A DNA stretch of 64,000 nt, taken from the NCBI RefSeq assembly GCF_006716865.1, contig NZ_VFPT01000001.1:2165001-2229000 (forward strand), given 5' to 3'. A program made the position numbers and the translations under genes. A model generated the notes under the pieces. That model was given only the letters and a program-made list of their open reading frames with translations. It was not told where the DNA came from and ran no database searches. Below, one piece after another: positions 8,176-16,324 of this stretch. Position 1 is the first letter of the stretch. Each line of letters begins with the position of its first letter. This stretch comes from Roseinatronobacter monicus (lineage in GTDB: Bacteria > Pseudomonadota > Alphaproteobacteria > Rhodobacterales > Rhodobacteraceae).

Positions 8176-9867
8176 TCAGACCTCATCCGCAAAATGTTTC
8201 ATAACCAGCCGGATCGGGTTCGGTGCCGCCTGCCCCAGCCCGCAGATCGAGGCGTCTTGCATCACCATGCACAACTCTTCGAGCAAGGGCTGGTCCCACG
8301 TATCTGCCTGCATCAGTTTGACCGCCTTCTCGCAGCCTGCGCGACAGGGTGTGCATTGACCGCAACTCTCTGCCTCGAAAAACCGCAGCATGTTCAGGGC
8401 GGCATCGCGCGCGCTCTCATGATCAGACAGCACGACCACAGCCGCCGATCCGATAAAGGTGCCATGTGGCTGCAACGTGTCAAAATCCAGCGGAACGTCA
8501 TCCATGCTGGCAGGCAGCAGGCCCGATGACGGCCCGCCCGGTTGATATGCTTTCAGCCTGTGACCTTCAGCCATGCCACCCGCCGCCACGATCACATCGC
8601 GGATGGTTGAGCCTGCGGGCAGCAGGTAGACACCCGGCGTCGCCACGCGTCCGGAAACCGAATAGCTGCGCAGCCCTGTGCGGCCATTCTTCTTGACCGC
8701 GCTCAGAATCTCCGGCCCTTCGCGGCACACCCGCGCCACCCAATGCAACGTCTCGACATTATGCACCAAAGTGGGTCGGTCAAACAAACCCACCTGCGCC
8801 ACATAGGGCGGGCGATGGCGCGGCAGCCCGCGCTTGCCCTCAATCGATTCGATCATCGCGGATTCTTCGCCGCAGATATAGGCGCCAGCACCGCGGCGCA
8901 GCTCGATATAGCCCGGCGCAACCAGCCCGACCCCCTCCAGCGCTGCAATCTCGCGGCGGAATATCTCAAGCACGGCAGGATATTCGTCGCGCATATAGAT
9001 ATAACAGCGCTCTGCCTCGACAGCCCATGCGGAAATCAGCATGCCCTCAAGCATCAGGTGGGGCGTGCGTTCCAGATAATAGCGGTCCTTGAAGGTGCCC
9101 GGCTCGCCCTCATCGCCATTCACCGCCAAATAGCGCGGCCCGGCATTGGCCCGCACGAACCCCCATTTCTTGCCAGACGGAAAACCGGCCCCGCCAAGCC
9201 CGCGCAGGCCAGAGGACAGCACCATCTCCTGTACCGCTTCCCAATCGCCCGACGCCCTCAGATCCGAGAGCACGGCATAGCCGCCCTCTGCCTGATAGGA
9301 TGCCAAGTCCTGATAGGCCGGAATAAGCGCATGCGTCGCACCCGCATCAATCGCGGATTGCAGCTTTTCAGGCGTTGCATGATCAATATGATAATGCCCA
9401 AGCTCCAGCACAGGTGCTGTATCACAGCGCCCCATACAGGGTGCACGCACCACGCGTATCTGTGACGGGTCCATGCCAGCCTCCAGCGCCGAGAACAAAG
9501 CCTCTGACCCGGCCAATTCACAAGACAGCGAGTCGCACACCCGAACCGTCAGCGCGGGCGGCGGCACCTCGCCTTCCTTGACCAGATCAAAATGCGCATA
9601 GAAACTGGCAACTTCCCAGATTTCAGCCATGGACAGGCGCATCTCATGGGCCAGCGCGCGCAGATGGCGCGCCGACAGATGGCCATATTCGTCCTGCAAC
9701 AGATGCAGAAACTCGATCAGCAGATCGCGCCTGCGGGGATGCGCGCCCAGCAAGCCCTGCACCTCTGCCAGCGCCTGATCCTCGTATTGCCGGCCCTTGG
9801 GCGTATGCCGCCCCTTGCCGCGGCCCGATTTCCAGACCCCTTTGCCATTCGCCTGATCCAATGCCAT
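8176..9867 (-). CDS. fdsB: Formate dehydrogenase, fused gamma-beta (FdsG-FdsB) subunit
   Basis: A 563-residue fusion of a NuoE/FdsG-like domain and a NuoF/FdsB-like domain, which passes electrons from the alpha subunit to NAD+. Residues 1-150 hold the NuoE-type 2Fe-2S ligands Cys111, Cys116, Cys144 and Cys148 (CDSLSC, CMGRC). The rest has the FMN/NADH-binding region (GLRGLGGAGFPSGKKW, NGDEGEPGTFKDR) and a 4Fe-4S site CGQCTPC (Cys502, 505, 508) with Cys542. In Cupriavidus-type systems these are two genes, so here one polypeptide does both jobs. It is the first gene of the operon; a palindrome lies in its upstream region. Confidence 0.94.
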   Translation of the reverse strand: MALDQANGKGVWKSGRGKGRHTPKGRQYEDQALAEVQGLLGAHPRRRDLLIEFLHLLQDEYGHLSARHLRALAHEMRLSMAEIWEVASFYAHFDLVKEGEVPPPALTVRVCDSLSCELAGSEALFSALEAGMDPSQIRVVRAPCMGRCDTAPVLELGHYHIDHATPEKLQSAIDAGATHALIPAYQDLASYQAEGGYAVLSDLRASGDWEAVQEMVLSSGLRGLGGAGFPSGKKWGFVRANAGPRYLAVNGDEGEPGTFKDRYYLERTPHLMLEGMLISAWAVEAERCYIYMRDEYPAVLEIFRREIAALEGVGLVAPGYIELRRGAGAYICGEESAMIESIEGKRGLPRHRPPYVAQVGLFDRPTLVHNVETLHWVARVCREGPEILSAVKKNGRTGLRSYSVSGRVATPGVYLLPAGSTIRDVIVAAGGMAEGHRLKAYQPGGPSSGLLPASMDDVPLDFDTLQPHGTFIGSAAVVVLSDHESARDAALNMLRFFEAESCGQCTPCRAGCEKAVKLMQADTWDQPLLEELCMVMQDASICGLGQAAPNPIRLVMKHFADEV

Positions 9868-9943
9868 CTCGCTGACCCTTTGCTAGCTTTTATCTGTGCT
9901 GCCAAAGGATCAACTCTTTATCAATATCAGAAATCCGTTATTC

Positions 9944-9960
9944 GATAGGCAATACCTATC
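9944..9960. promoter_or_regulatory. Palindrome upstream of the formate dehydrogenase operon
   Basis: GATAGG-CAATA-CCTATC is a perfect 6-bp inverted repeat in the AT-rich leader, 77 bases before the fdsB start. Its core ATAG-N7-CTAT has the shape of a LysR-type regulator half-operator. LysR-type FdsR controls fds operons in some bacteria (established knowledge), but no such regulator is encoded nearby, so the factor is unknown. Confidence 0.45.
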
Positions 9961-9996
9961 AATCATTTTCTTGCAGCAAATACTTGCAGGGGTGAA

Positions 9997-10030
9997 TTGC
10001 GCCTTGGCGCAAGAGGGGGCGGCAGCCCCC
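9997..10030. terminator. Two adjacent hairpins after the RluA-family gene
   Basis: TTGCGCC-TT-GGCGCAA (9997-10012) and GGGGGC-GGCA-GCCCCC (10015-10030) are perfect stems in the 3' flank of the minus-strand pseudouridine synthase gene. There is no clear U-run on that strand, so they may terminate weakly or protect the RNA end. Confidence 0.4.
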
Positions 10031-10042
10031 TTCCTTACCGTC

Positions 10043-10693
10043 TCAGAAGGGAACTGGCGCAGAAATAGTCACGCCGCGCCCACCATCGGGGTGGCGCAGG
10101 CGCAATTCCTTGGCATGCAACATCAGGCGCGGATATGCGCGCGCTGCGCCGCAGGCATAGAGCGGATCACCTAAAATAGGATGGCCGATTGCCAGCATGT
10201 GAACCCGCAACTGGTGGCTGCGCCCGGTGACAGGCATCAGCCGCAACCGTGACCCGGTGTCTTCATGACGCATCAGCGCCCAGTCGGTTTGCGCGCTGCG
10301 CCCTGTGTCGTGGCACACCATCTGACGCGGGCGGTTCGGCCAATCCACCGTCAAGGGCAGGTCCACATGCCCCGAGCGCGCTTGAACCTGTCCGGCGACA
10401 CGCGCGATATAGGTCTTGCGGGTCTGGCGCTTCTCGAACTGCAATCCCAGATGGCGCTGCGCATGCGGCGTGCGGGCAAAGACCATGACCCCAGAGGTGT
10501 CCAGATCAAGCCTGTGCACCAGCAGGATTTCGGGAAACACCCCGCGCAGACGCGCGATCAGGCAGTCGGCCATATGCGCGCCCTTGCCCGGTACGGACAA
10601 AAGCCCCGCAGGCTTGTCCACGAAAACCAGTTCATGGTCTTCATGAAGGATAACAGGGGCCGCATCGGGCGGCGCATAGATGAAATCCGTCAT
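10043..10693 (-). CDS. RluA-family pseudouridine synthase
   Basis: A 216-residue enzyme that isomerises uridine to pseudouridine in rRNA or tRNA. The catalytic motif is HRLDLDTSGVMVFAR, with the conserved aspartate in RLDLDTSG. There is no N-terminal S4 domain, so it is a short RluA/RluC-type protein; the target position cannot be read from sequence. The start MTDFIYAPP at 10691-10693 was chosen over an upstream open stretch because homologues begin just before the ILHEDHELVFVDKPAGL region. It lies 7 bases after the lipoprotein gene on the same strand and is probably co-transcribed with it. Confidence 0.9.
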   Translation of the reverse strand: MTDFIYAPPDAAPVILHEDHELVFVDKPAGLLSVPGKGAHMADCLIARLRGVFPEILLVHRLDLDTSGVMVFARTPHAQRHLGLQFEKRQTRKTYIARVAGQVQARSGHVDLPLTVDWPNRPRQMVCHDTGRSAQTDWALMRHEDTGSRLRLMPVTGRSHQLRVHMLAIGHPILGDPLYACGAARAYPRLMLHAKELRLRHPDGGRGVTISAPVPF

Positions 10694-10700
10694 AAGAAAG

Positions 10701-11333
10701 TCACAGCGGTTGCTGTACCCGCAACAGATTGGCCTGATACTCCGGCGCATCATGGTGCAACTCATAGGTCTGCACGCCGGGCAATTGTGCGAAGCTGCCC
10801 ATCAATGCCTGCGGAAAGATTGTCGATCTGATGCCGTCAAAACCCGGAAGCTTGCGCAAGAGTGCAGATGTTGCCGACGCGCAGCGCGCTGGAGGCACAG
10901 GGCCTGCTTGCAGCGCCAAAGCCATTGCCTGCTCTGCCACTTCGGGCGAGACGACAAGACGCTGCACCACCGCGTAATGTGAGGGGCGCACATGGCTTGC
11001 ATAGAATGACGCGCCCGCGGCATAGGTCATGCCGAAATGCACATCATTGCGTTCCGGGATCGTGGCCAGTGTCCAGCTTCCTGCCGGATCAAAAATCACA
11101 CGCTCTGATCCATTGATGAACAGCGCCGTGTGATCGCCCCGCTTGGACGCGTAATTCATGATCGTCACAAGGGTCAGTTCGGGCGCGCCGCCATGGTGAT
11201 GACGTGCTGCCTGCACCTCGGCGTCCGAGGCCCATATCTGCTGGCCGCAAGCCGACAGCAGAAACAGCGCGCACAGAAGAAAAATAGCCGTGACTGACCC
11301 GCGCAGATCCCGGACGCTGCTTGAAACTGTCAT
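10701..11333 (-). CDS. Predicted lipoprotein, unknown function
   Basis: A 210-residue protein. A hydrophobic N-terminal segment ends in the lipobox LLSAC (cysteine at about residue 29), so it should be lipidated and anchored to a membrane on the periplasmic side. The mature part begins with a His-rich RHHHGGAPELTLVTIMNY segment and contains RSTIFPQALMG and YELHHDAPEY. I do not recognise a catalytic family. It sits between the small cytochrome oxidase subunit IV gene and the RluA-type gene, all on the minus strand, 31 bases after the former. Confidence 0.75.
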   Translation of the reverse strand: MTVSSSVRDLRGSVTAIFLLCALFLLSACGQQIWASDAEVQAARHHHGGAPELTLVTIMNYASKRGDHTALFINGSERVIFDPAGSWTLATIPERNDVHFGMTYAAGASFYASHVRPSHYAVVQRLVVSPEVAEQAMALALQAGPVPPARCASATSALLRKLPGFDGIRSTIFPQALMGSFAQLPGVQTYELHHDAPEYQANLLRVQQPL

Positions 11334-11364
11334 GTTTTAACCTTGCTTGCCTGCCTGCGCGGGG

Positions 11365-11505
11365 TCAGGAATTTGCAAGGGCAAGGAAGATCAGAACGCC
11401 AATGCTGATCGCTGCCCCCCAGACGGACCAACGGACGAAGCCGTTAAAGGTCTTCTCCTGTTCCGAAATATCCATCTTGCCATGTTCGTGCTTTTGCTCT
11501 GCCAT
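11365..11505 (-). CDS. aa3-type cytochrome c oxidase subunit IV
   Basis: A 46-residue protein too short for most gene callers. It reads MAEQKHEHGKMDISEQEKTF, then NGFVRWSVWGAAISIGVLIF and a short LALANS tail: a polar N-terminus followed by one transmembrane helix. This is the signature of the alphaproteobacterial aa3 oxidase subunit IV (COX4_pro_2 family), an accessory subunit of the terminal oxidase in the inner membrane. A G-rich CAGGGGGCC stretch precedes the ATG. The catalytic oxidase genes are not in the window, which is usual for this subunit. Confidence 0.85.
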   Translation of the reverse strand: MAEQKHEHGKMDISEQEKTFNGFVRWSVWGAAISIGVLIFLALANS

Positions 11506-11588
11506 ATTGGCCCCCTGCAGATTCACCTTTTCACTTTCCGATAGCCGATCAATGCGCGCCTGTCACCCCCTTTGAGGCAGGCATGCAT

Positions 11589-12632
11589 CTAGCTTTTGGT
11601 CTGCCACATCCAGACCCCGTCAGCGTCTGTGCTGCGCAGCGCCTGATCTGTTGCCACCAGATGATTTAGATGGGCCACCGCCTCGACCAATGCAAGGCCA
11701 TAGACCCCGTCAGTGATCTGGCGCTTGAACAGGGGCGCAAAGCATTCAGACGCGCGGCGCGGCGTTGTCAGATGGGCACGAAGGCGGCGCAGTGCCCCGT
11801 GGTGATTTTCGATCTTCTGGCGCAAACGCAACGGCAATCCCGTAAAGGGCAGCTTGTGGCCCGGCAGCACCAGTTGATCCGCGCGCGCAACATGCTGGAA
11901 TGCAGCACAGCTTTGCAGCCAGTCAGCAACCGGGTCAGCCTCTGGCTCGGTCGCGTAGACGCCCAGATTGGGCGAGATTGAGGGCAGAAGTTGATCTGCC
12001 CCCAACACCAGATTGCAATCGCGGCTCCATAATGTCACCTGATCGGGTGCATGGCCCTGCCCCAACCGGATGTCCCAATCACGACCTGCGGCATGAAACA
12101 CACCCCCCGCGCGCAACTGATGAAACCCAAGCGGCATCGGAGCCACGACATCGCAGAAATTGAAGGGGCGCTCATCCATGCGGCGCTCCAGAATTTCAGG
12201 GTCCATACCGGCCTTGCGCCAGAACGCCGCCGTTTCAGGCGCGGGGCGGTCCTGTTCATCCAGCACCAGCATACGGGCGAATAACCACGCGGTGCGGCTG
12301 GCCCATAATTCGGCACCATCGGCCTGAAACCAGCCCGCCAACCCGATATGGTCGGGGTGGTGGTGACTGGCAATCACCCGCCGGACACGCTTGCCCCGCA
12401 AGGGACCGGCCAACAACTTTGCCCATATGCCCCGCGTGCGTGACGTGTCGAAACCGGTATCGAAAATTGTCCAGCCGTCGCCATCATCCAGCGCATAAAC
12501 ATTCACATGATCCAGCGCCATCGGCAGTGGCAGGCGCGCCCATAACACACCGGGCGCAATTTCTGTGGTGCACCCCTCGTCTGGGGCTTGCTCGAACGGG
12601 TAGCGCAAACCGGTGGCTTCAGTGCCGTCCAT
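11589..12632 (-). CDS. MBL-fold metallo-hydrolase
   Basis: A 347-residue protein with the metallo-beta-lactamase fold. The zinc-binding signature is SHHHPDHIGL, preceded by YALDDGDGWTIFDTG, which is typical of glyoxalase II-like and RNase BN-like hydrolases; a later GHAPDQVTLW and LPGHKLPFTG supply further ligands. Its ATG at 12630-12632 overlaps the TGA of the acyl-CoA dehydrogenase (ATGA), so the two are translationally coupled and may work in the same acyl-thioester pathway, possibly as a thioesterase. Longer upstream reading is only the shadow of the preceding gene. Confidence 0.9.
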   Translation of the reverse strand: MDGTEATGLRYPFEQAPDEGCTTEIAPGVLWARLPLPMALDHVNVYALDDGDGWTIFDTGFDTSRTRGIWAKLLAGPLRGKRVRRVIASHHHPDHIGLAGWFQADGAELWASRTAWLFARMLVLDEQDRPAPETAAFWRKAGMDPEILERRMDERPFNFCDVVAPMPLGFHQLRAGGVFHAAGRDWDIRLGQGHAPDQVTLWSRDCNLVLGADQLLPSISPNLGVYATEPEADPVADWLQSCAAFQHVARADQLVLPGHKLPFTGLPLRLRQKIENHHGALRRLRAHLTTPRRASECFAPLFKRQITDGVYGLALVEAVAHLNHLVATDQALRSTDADGVWMWQTKS

Positions 12633-14338
12633 CACGCGGCCAGATCTTCGTCGCTCAGCGCATAAAGGGCGCTTGCACCGGCGCGGGCCTGTGCCAGCAG
12701 CCCGATATGTTCCGGCAAGACGCGCGTGATAAAGATGCGCGCCAAAGCGCGACGCGGTCCATCTTCGGCCATTGCGGCTTTCAGGTGGTAATGTGCGCCC
12801 AAGATGCGGGCAAAAGCGCGCAGATAGGCCGTGGCCCCGGCAAAGCGGTCCTGCATATCTTGGGCGACCAGCCATTCCGTCGCCTCGCGCAGGCTTTCGG
12901 CCGCCTGCCAGACATTCTCGGCCAGATCGGGCAACAGGGCACGCGCGGATTCGGCGCAATCCTCGACATCTTGCAGCATCCGAAAGGCGGCCTCGCCGCT
13001 GTCCATCATTTTACGCCCGACAAGGTCCATCGCCTGAATGCCGTTCGTGCCCTCATAAATCGTTGTCACGCGCACATCGCGCAGGTATTGCGCGGCGCCC
13101 GTCTCCTCGATGAAGCCCATGCCGCCATGCACCTGCATCCCTGCGCTTGCCACTTCGCACCCGATATCGGTGCCATGTGCCTTGGTGATCGGGGTCAGAA
13201 GGGCGGCGCGGGCGGTCCATTCATCCGAACCCGTGGCGCGTGCCATATCAATCGCAACACTATTGGCCAACGCAATGGCGCGCATGGCGAATATCTCGGC
13301 TTTCATCACGGATAATGCGCGCCGCACATCTGCATGCTCGACGATTGCGCCCGACCCGGTTACGGGCGTCTTGCCTTGCTTGCGGTCGCGCGCAAAGCCA
13401 AGCGCGTGCTGATAGGCCCCTTCTGCAACCCCGATGCCCTGCACCCCGACACCGACGCGGGCATTGTTCATCATCGTGAACATGGCCGCCATGCCTTGAT
13501 GCGGCGCGCCCACCAGCCAGCCGGTGGCGCGGTCATATTCCATCACTACCGTGGGCGAGCCGTGCAGGCCCAGCTTGTGTTCCAGACTGACCACGCGCAG
13601 CCCATTGCGCGCGCCGGAATTGCCGTCTGCATCGGGAATGAATTTTGGCACCATGAACAGGCTGATCCCGCGCGTTCCCGGTGCGCCGTCGGGCAGGCGC
13701 GCGAGAACCAGATGGCAGACATTATCGGTGAAGTCGTTGTCGCCCCAACTGATGTAAATCTTCTGGCCCGAAATCGCATAGCTGCCATCGGCATTCGGTT
13801 CCGCCTTGGTGCGCAACGCGCCGACATCGCTGCCCGCCTGTGGTTCGGTCAGGTTCATCGTCCCGCACCATTCCCCGGAGTTTAGCTTGGGCAGGAACCG
13901 CGCCTTCAGCGTATCATCGGCATGGTGTTCCAAAGCCTCGATCTGGCCTTGTGTCATCAGCGGTGCAAGCTGCAAGGACAGGCAAGCGGCGGACATCATG
14001 TCATTGACCGCGGTCGCAAGCGTCTGCGGCAATCCAAGCCCGCCATACTCGGGATCAGCCGTCATACCCAGCCAGCCTCCGTCTGCGATAGCCGCGAAGG
14101 CGGCACCAAATCCGGGGCTGGTGCACACCACGCCGTTTTCCAGTCGCGCCGGATGCTGGTCGCCCACACGCTGCAAGGGGGCAAGCACCTCTTCGCACAA
14201 TTTACCCGCTTCGGTCAGAATTGCCTTGGTTGTCTCGGGTGTTGCTTCGCTGAATCGGTCTGTCTGGCGCACCTGATCGAAGGCGACGACGTGATCCAGT
14301 AGAAAGGTGAAATCGCGAAGCGGGGCGCGGTAGGGCAT
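12632..14338 (-). CDS. Acyl-CoA dehydrogenase (DmdC/FadE-like)
   Basis: A 568-residue flavoprotein that introduces a double bond into an acyl-CoA, passing electrons to ETF. The FAD-binding signature NLTEPQAGSDVGALRTKA, an YISWGDNDFTDN segment and the C-terminal VHGGMGFIEETGAAQYLRD are plain. Length and the extra C-terminal domain (after ILPEHIGLLAQARAGA-like sequence) match the long subfamily that includes 3-methylmercaptopropionyl-CoA dehydrogenase DmdC, but many paralogues exist and no other dmd gene is here. The ATG at 14336-14338 follows AAAGGAGCC. It is the first gene of a two-gene operon with the MBL hydrolase. Confidence 0.92.
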   Translation of the reverse strand: MPYRAPLRDFTFLLDHVVAFDQVRQTDRFSEATPETTKAILTEAGKLCEEVLAPLQRVGDQHPARLENGVVCTSPGFGAAFAAIADGGWLGMTADPEYGGLGLPQTLATAVNDMMSAACLSLQLAPLMTQGQIEALEHHADDTLKARFLPKLNSGEWCGTMNLTEPQAGSDVGALRTKAEPNADGSYAISGQKIYISWGDNDFTDNVCHLVLARLPDGAPGTRGISLFMVPKFIPDADGNSGARNGLRVVSLEHKLGLHGSPTVVMEYDRATGWLVGAPHQGMAAMFTMMNNARVGVGVQGIGVAEGAYQHALGFARDRKQGKTPVTGSGAIVEHADVRRALSVMKAEIFAMRAIALANSVAIDMARATGSDEWTARAALLTPITKAHGTDIGCEVASAGMQVHGGMGFIEETGAAQYLRDVRVTTIYEGTNGIQAMDLVGRKMMDSGEAAFRMLQDVEDCAESARALLPDLAENVWQAAESLREATEWLVAQDMQDRFAGATAYLRAFARILGAHYHLKAAMAEDGPRRALARIFITRVLPEHIGLLAQARAGASALYALSDEDLAA

Positions 14339-14464
14339 TGGTGGCTCCTTTGGGCAAAGGGTCGGCCTGTCTTGGCAAACGCAGATCAAGCGCATATGAC
14401 AGCGCGTTGTCAACGTCTTAGCGCGCACAGGCAGAAACCCAAACCTAAACGCGGCGTCACGAAA

Positions 14465-15922
14465 ATGAAAGAAGCGGTTCAGAAGACAGAGATCCTTGGG
14501 GCGCAGCCCGATGGAATTGCGCGTGCCGCACGCTTGCTGGCGGCGGGCAAGCTGGTCGCAATGCCAACCGAAACCGTCTATGGTCTGGCAGGCGATGCGC
14601 GCGACCCGGATGCAGTTGCTGCCATTTTCGCCGCCAAGGGCCGGCCATCATTTAACCCGTTGATTGTGCATCTCGCGTCCCTTGCCGCCGCAGAACACTT
14701 GGCCCTGTTGCCCGACACGGCCAGACTTCTGGCGCAGGCATTCTGGCCGGGCGCATTGACGCTGGTTGCCCCGTTGCGCGCAGGGCATGGATTGGCCCCT
14801 GCCGTCACCGCAGGCTTACCGACTGTGGCGCTGCGCGTTCCGGCGCATCCTGTAGCACAGGCGCTTTTGTCAGAATTCGGCGGCCCGGTCGCCGCACCCT
14901 CCGCCAACCCTTCGGGTAGAATCAGCCCGACAACGCCTGCGCATGTTTTATCGGGGCTGGCAGGGCGCATCGCGGCAGTGCTGGATGGCGGGACATGCGC
15001 TGTGGGGGTAGAATCGACGATCATCGGCTTTGAGGCAGGGCAGCCGGTGCTGTTGCGCGAAGGCGGTATCAGCCGCGAGGACATTGCGCAGGTTTGCACC
15101 CTCTCCCCTGCCCGCCCTGCGCCGCAGAACATCACTGCGCCGGGACAGCTTGCCTCGCATTATGCGCCGCGTGCGCAGGTTCGGCTGAACATCTCGGCCC
15201 CCATGGATGACGAAATCTGGATCGGGTTTGGCCCCGATTGCGAAAACGCCCCCCTAACGCTGTCAGCAACAGGGGATCTGACCGAGGCCGCCGCACGCCT
15301 GTTTGCCGTTTTGCATGACGCCGATTCCCTTGGCCGCCCTATTGCTGTCGCGCCGGTGCCGGAACAAGGACTGGGCGCGGCGATCAACGACCGTTTGCGC
15401 CGCGCAGCCGCCCCCGGCCGGAGTGACGCGACGCACGGCAACTCTGGCTTGCAGTCACCCCCTTTCCCGTGTGAGGAAGCAGCGCCCGCATATCTGATGG
15501 AGACGCCCATGTTGATGCCGTTTCATTTCGCCTATCACGTCCACGATCTGGAGCAAGCGCGCGCCTTTTATGGCGATGTGCTGGGATGCACGGAGGGGCG
15601 CAGCACCGACACTTGGGTGGATTTCGATTTCTTCGGCCATCAGATCAGCCTGCATCGGGGCGAGCCTTTTGCCAATGCGCCGACAGGTAAAGTGGGCGAT
15701 CACATGGTGCCCATGCCGCATTTCGGGCTGGTGCTGGACGCAGAGCGCTTTTCAGCGCTGGCCAAACGGTTGCAGGATGCGGGTGTCGAATTTGTTATCC
15801 CACCCTCGCTGCGCTTTGAAGGACAACCGGGCGAGCAATGGACCATGTTTTTCCGCGACCCGTCCGGCAACCCGATTGAGGTCAAGGGCTATGCCGATCA
15901 GTCGCAGATTTTCGCCAGCTGA
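14465..15922 (+). CDS. sua5: Sua5/TsaC threonylcarbamoyl-AMP synthase, reading in frame into a VOC domain
   Basis: As written, one frame of 485 residues. Residues 1 to about 318 are a Sua5-type L-threonylcarbamoyladenylate synthase, which makes the TC-AMP used for t6A37 in tRNAs decoding ANN codons: VAMPTETVYGLAGDA, AAKGRPSFNPLIVH, VAAPSANPSGRISPT, GVESTIIGF and the C-terminal Sua5 domain up to INDRLRRAAAP. Family members normally end there. Here the frame continues through a low-complexity linker into the downstream VOC protein. One extra C in the run at about 15408-15416 would restore an AAAPRPE ending with TGA at 15424-15426. A frameshift or sequence error is therefore likelier than a true fusion. 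Confidence 0.8.
   Translation: MKEAVQKTEILGAQPDGIARAARLLAAGKLVAMPTETVYGLAGDARDPDAVAAIFAAKGRPSFNPLIVHLASLAAAEHLALLPDTARLLAQAFWPGALTLVAPLRAGHGLAPAVTAGLPTVALRVPAHPVAQALLSEFGGPVAAPSANPSGRISPTTPAHVLSGLAGRIAAVLDGGTCAVGVESTIIGFEAGQPVLLREGGISREDIAQVCTLSPARPAPQNITAPGQLASHYAPRAQVRLNISAPMDDEIWIGFGPDCENAPLTLSATGDLTEAAARLFAVLHDADSLGRPIAVAPVPEQGLGAAINDRLRRAAAPGRSDATHGNSGLQSPPFPCEEAAPAYLMETPMLMPFHFAYHVHDLEQARAFYGDVLGCTEGRSTDTWVDFDFFGHQISLHRGEPFANAPTGKVGDHMVPMPHFGLVLDAERFSALAKRLQDAGVEFVIPPSLRFEGQPGEQWTMFFRDPSGNPIEVKGYADQSQIFAS
15509..15922 (+). CDS. VOC-family (glyoxalase/dioxygenase) protein
   Basis: A 137-residue vicinal oxygen chelate protein: FHFAYHVHDLEQARAFYGDV at the N-terminus, a central GDHMVPMPHFGLVL, and MFFRDPSGNPIEVKGY at the C-terminus, with His and Glu residues in the usual metal-ligand places. 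GGAG at 15499-15502 lies six bases before this ATG, so it can be translated on its own even though the sua5 frame runs into it. The substrate is unknown. Its last 25 bases overlap the convergent cutA gene. Confidence 0.82.
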   Translation: MLMPFHFAYHVHDLEQARAFYGDVLGCTEGRSTDTWVDFDFFGHQISLHRGEPFANAPTGKVGDHMVPMPHFGLVLDAERFSALAKRLQDAGVEFVIPPSLRFEGQPGEQWTMFFRDPSGNPIEVKGYADQSQIFAS

Positions 15923-16230
15923 GTTTCCTGCGCGATCCAGTCAGCGACGCCCGGCCCCATCGCCTGCACCGGCAATGCGATGATTGCGGGCAATTCAAAC
16001 GGGTGATGGGCGTGGATCGCTGCGCATACGGCGTCAAAATTGCGCGCAGGTGTTTTCATTCGCAGCAACACTTCGCTCTCGGAATCGATCTGGCCCTGCC
16101 AGCAAAACAGGCTTTCGACCTTTGACAAAAGATTGGCGCACGCCACCAACCTGCCCCGCAGACACGCGCTTGCAATGGCGCGGGCGCTGTCCTTGTCGGG
16201 ACAGGTGACTTCGAGCTCAAACACGTCCAT
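15898..16230 (-). CDS. cutA: CutA1 divalent-cation tolerance protein
   Basis: A 110-residue protein of the trimeric CutA1 family: VTCPDKDSARAIASACL, RLVACANLL, the SLFCWQGQIDSESEVLLRMKT core and HPFELPAIIALPV are close to the family consensus. Start M at 16228-16230 (MDVFELEV) was chosen because homologues begin immediately before the first strand. CutA is linked genetically to copper tolerance in E. coli but its biochemical role is unsettled. Its 3' end overlaps the VOC gene on the other strand by 25 bases. Confidence 0.93.
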   Translation of the reverse strand: MDVFELEVTCPDKDSARAIASACLRGRLVACANLLSKVESLFCWQGQIDSESEVLLRMKTPARNFDAVCAAIHAHHPFELPAIIALPVQAMGPGVADWIAQETQLAKICD

Positions 16231-16324
16231 CTGTGCCTCCGCTGATCCATGCATGGGTCACCCCAATATGGCGGCAGGTCGGCGCACAAACCATGATCTG
16301 CCTCAAATCACACGATAAGCTTAC

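Noticed and set aside
6232..8529. A plus-strand open frame of 765 codons opposite fdsA/fdsB
   Set aside because: It is antisense to the formate dehydrogenase genes, has no ribosome site and its sequence is a Cys/His/Arg-rich shadow of GC-rich codons.
15898..15922. A frameshift in cutA or the VOC gene because the two overlap
   Set aside because: Both frames are intact to their stops and the 25-base convergent overlap is a normal arrangement.
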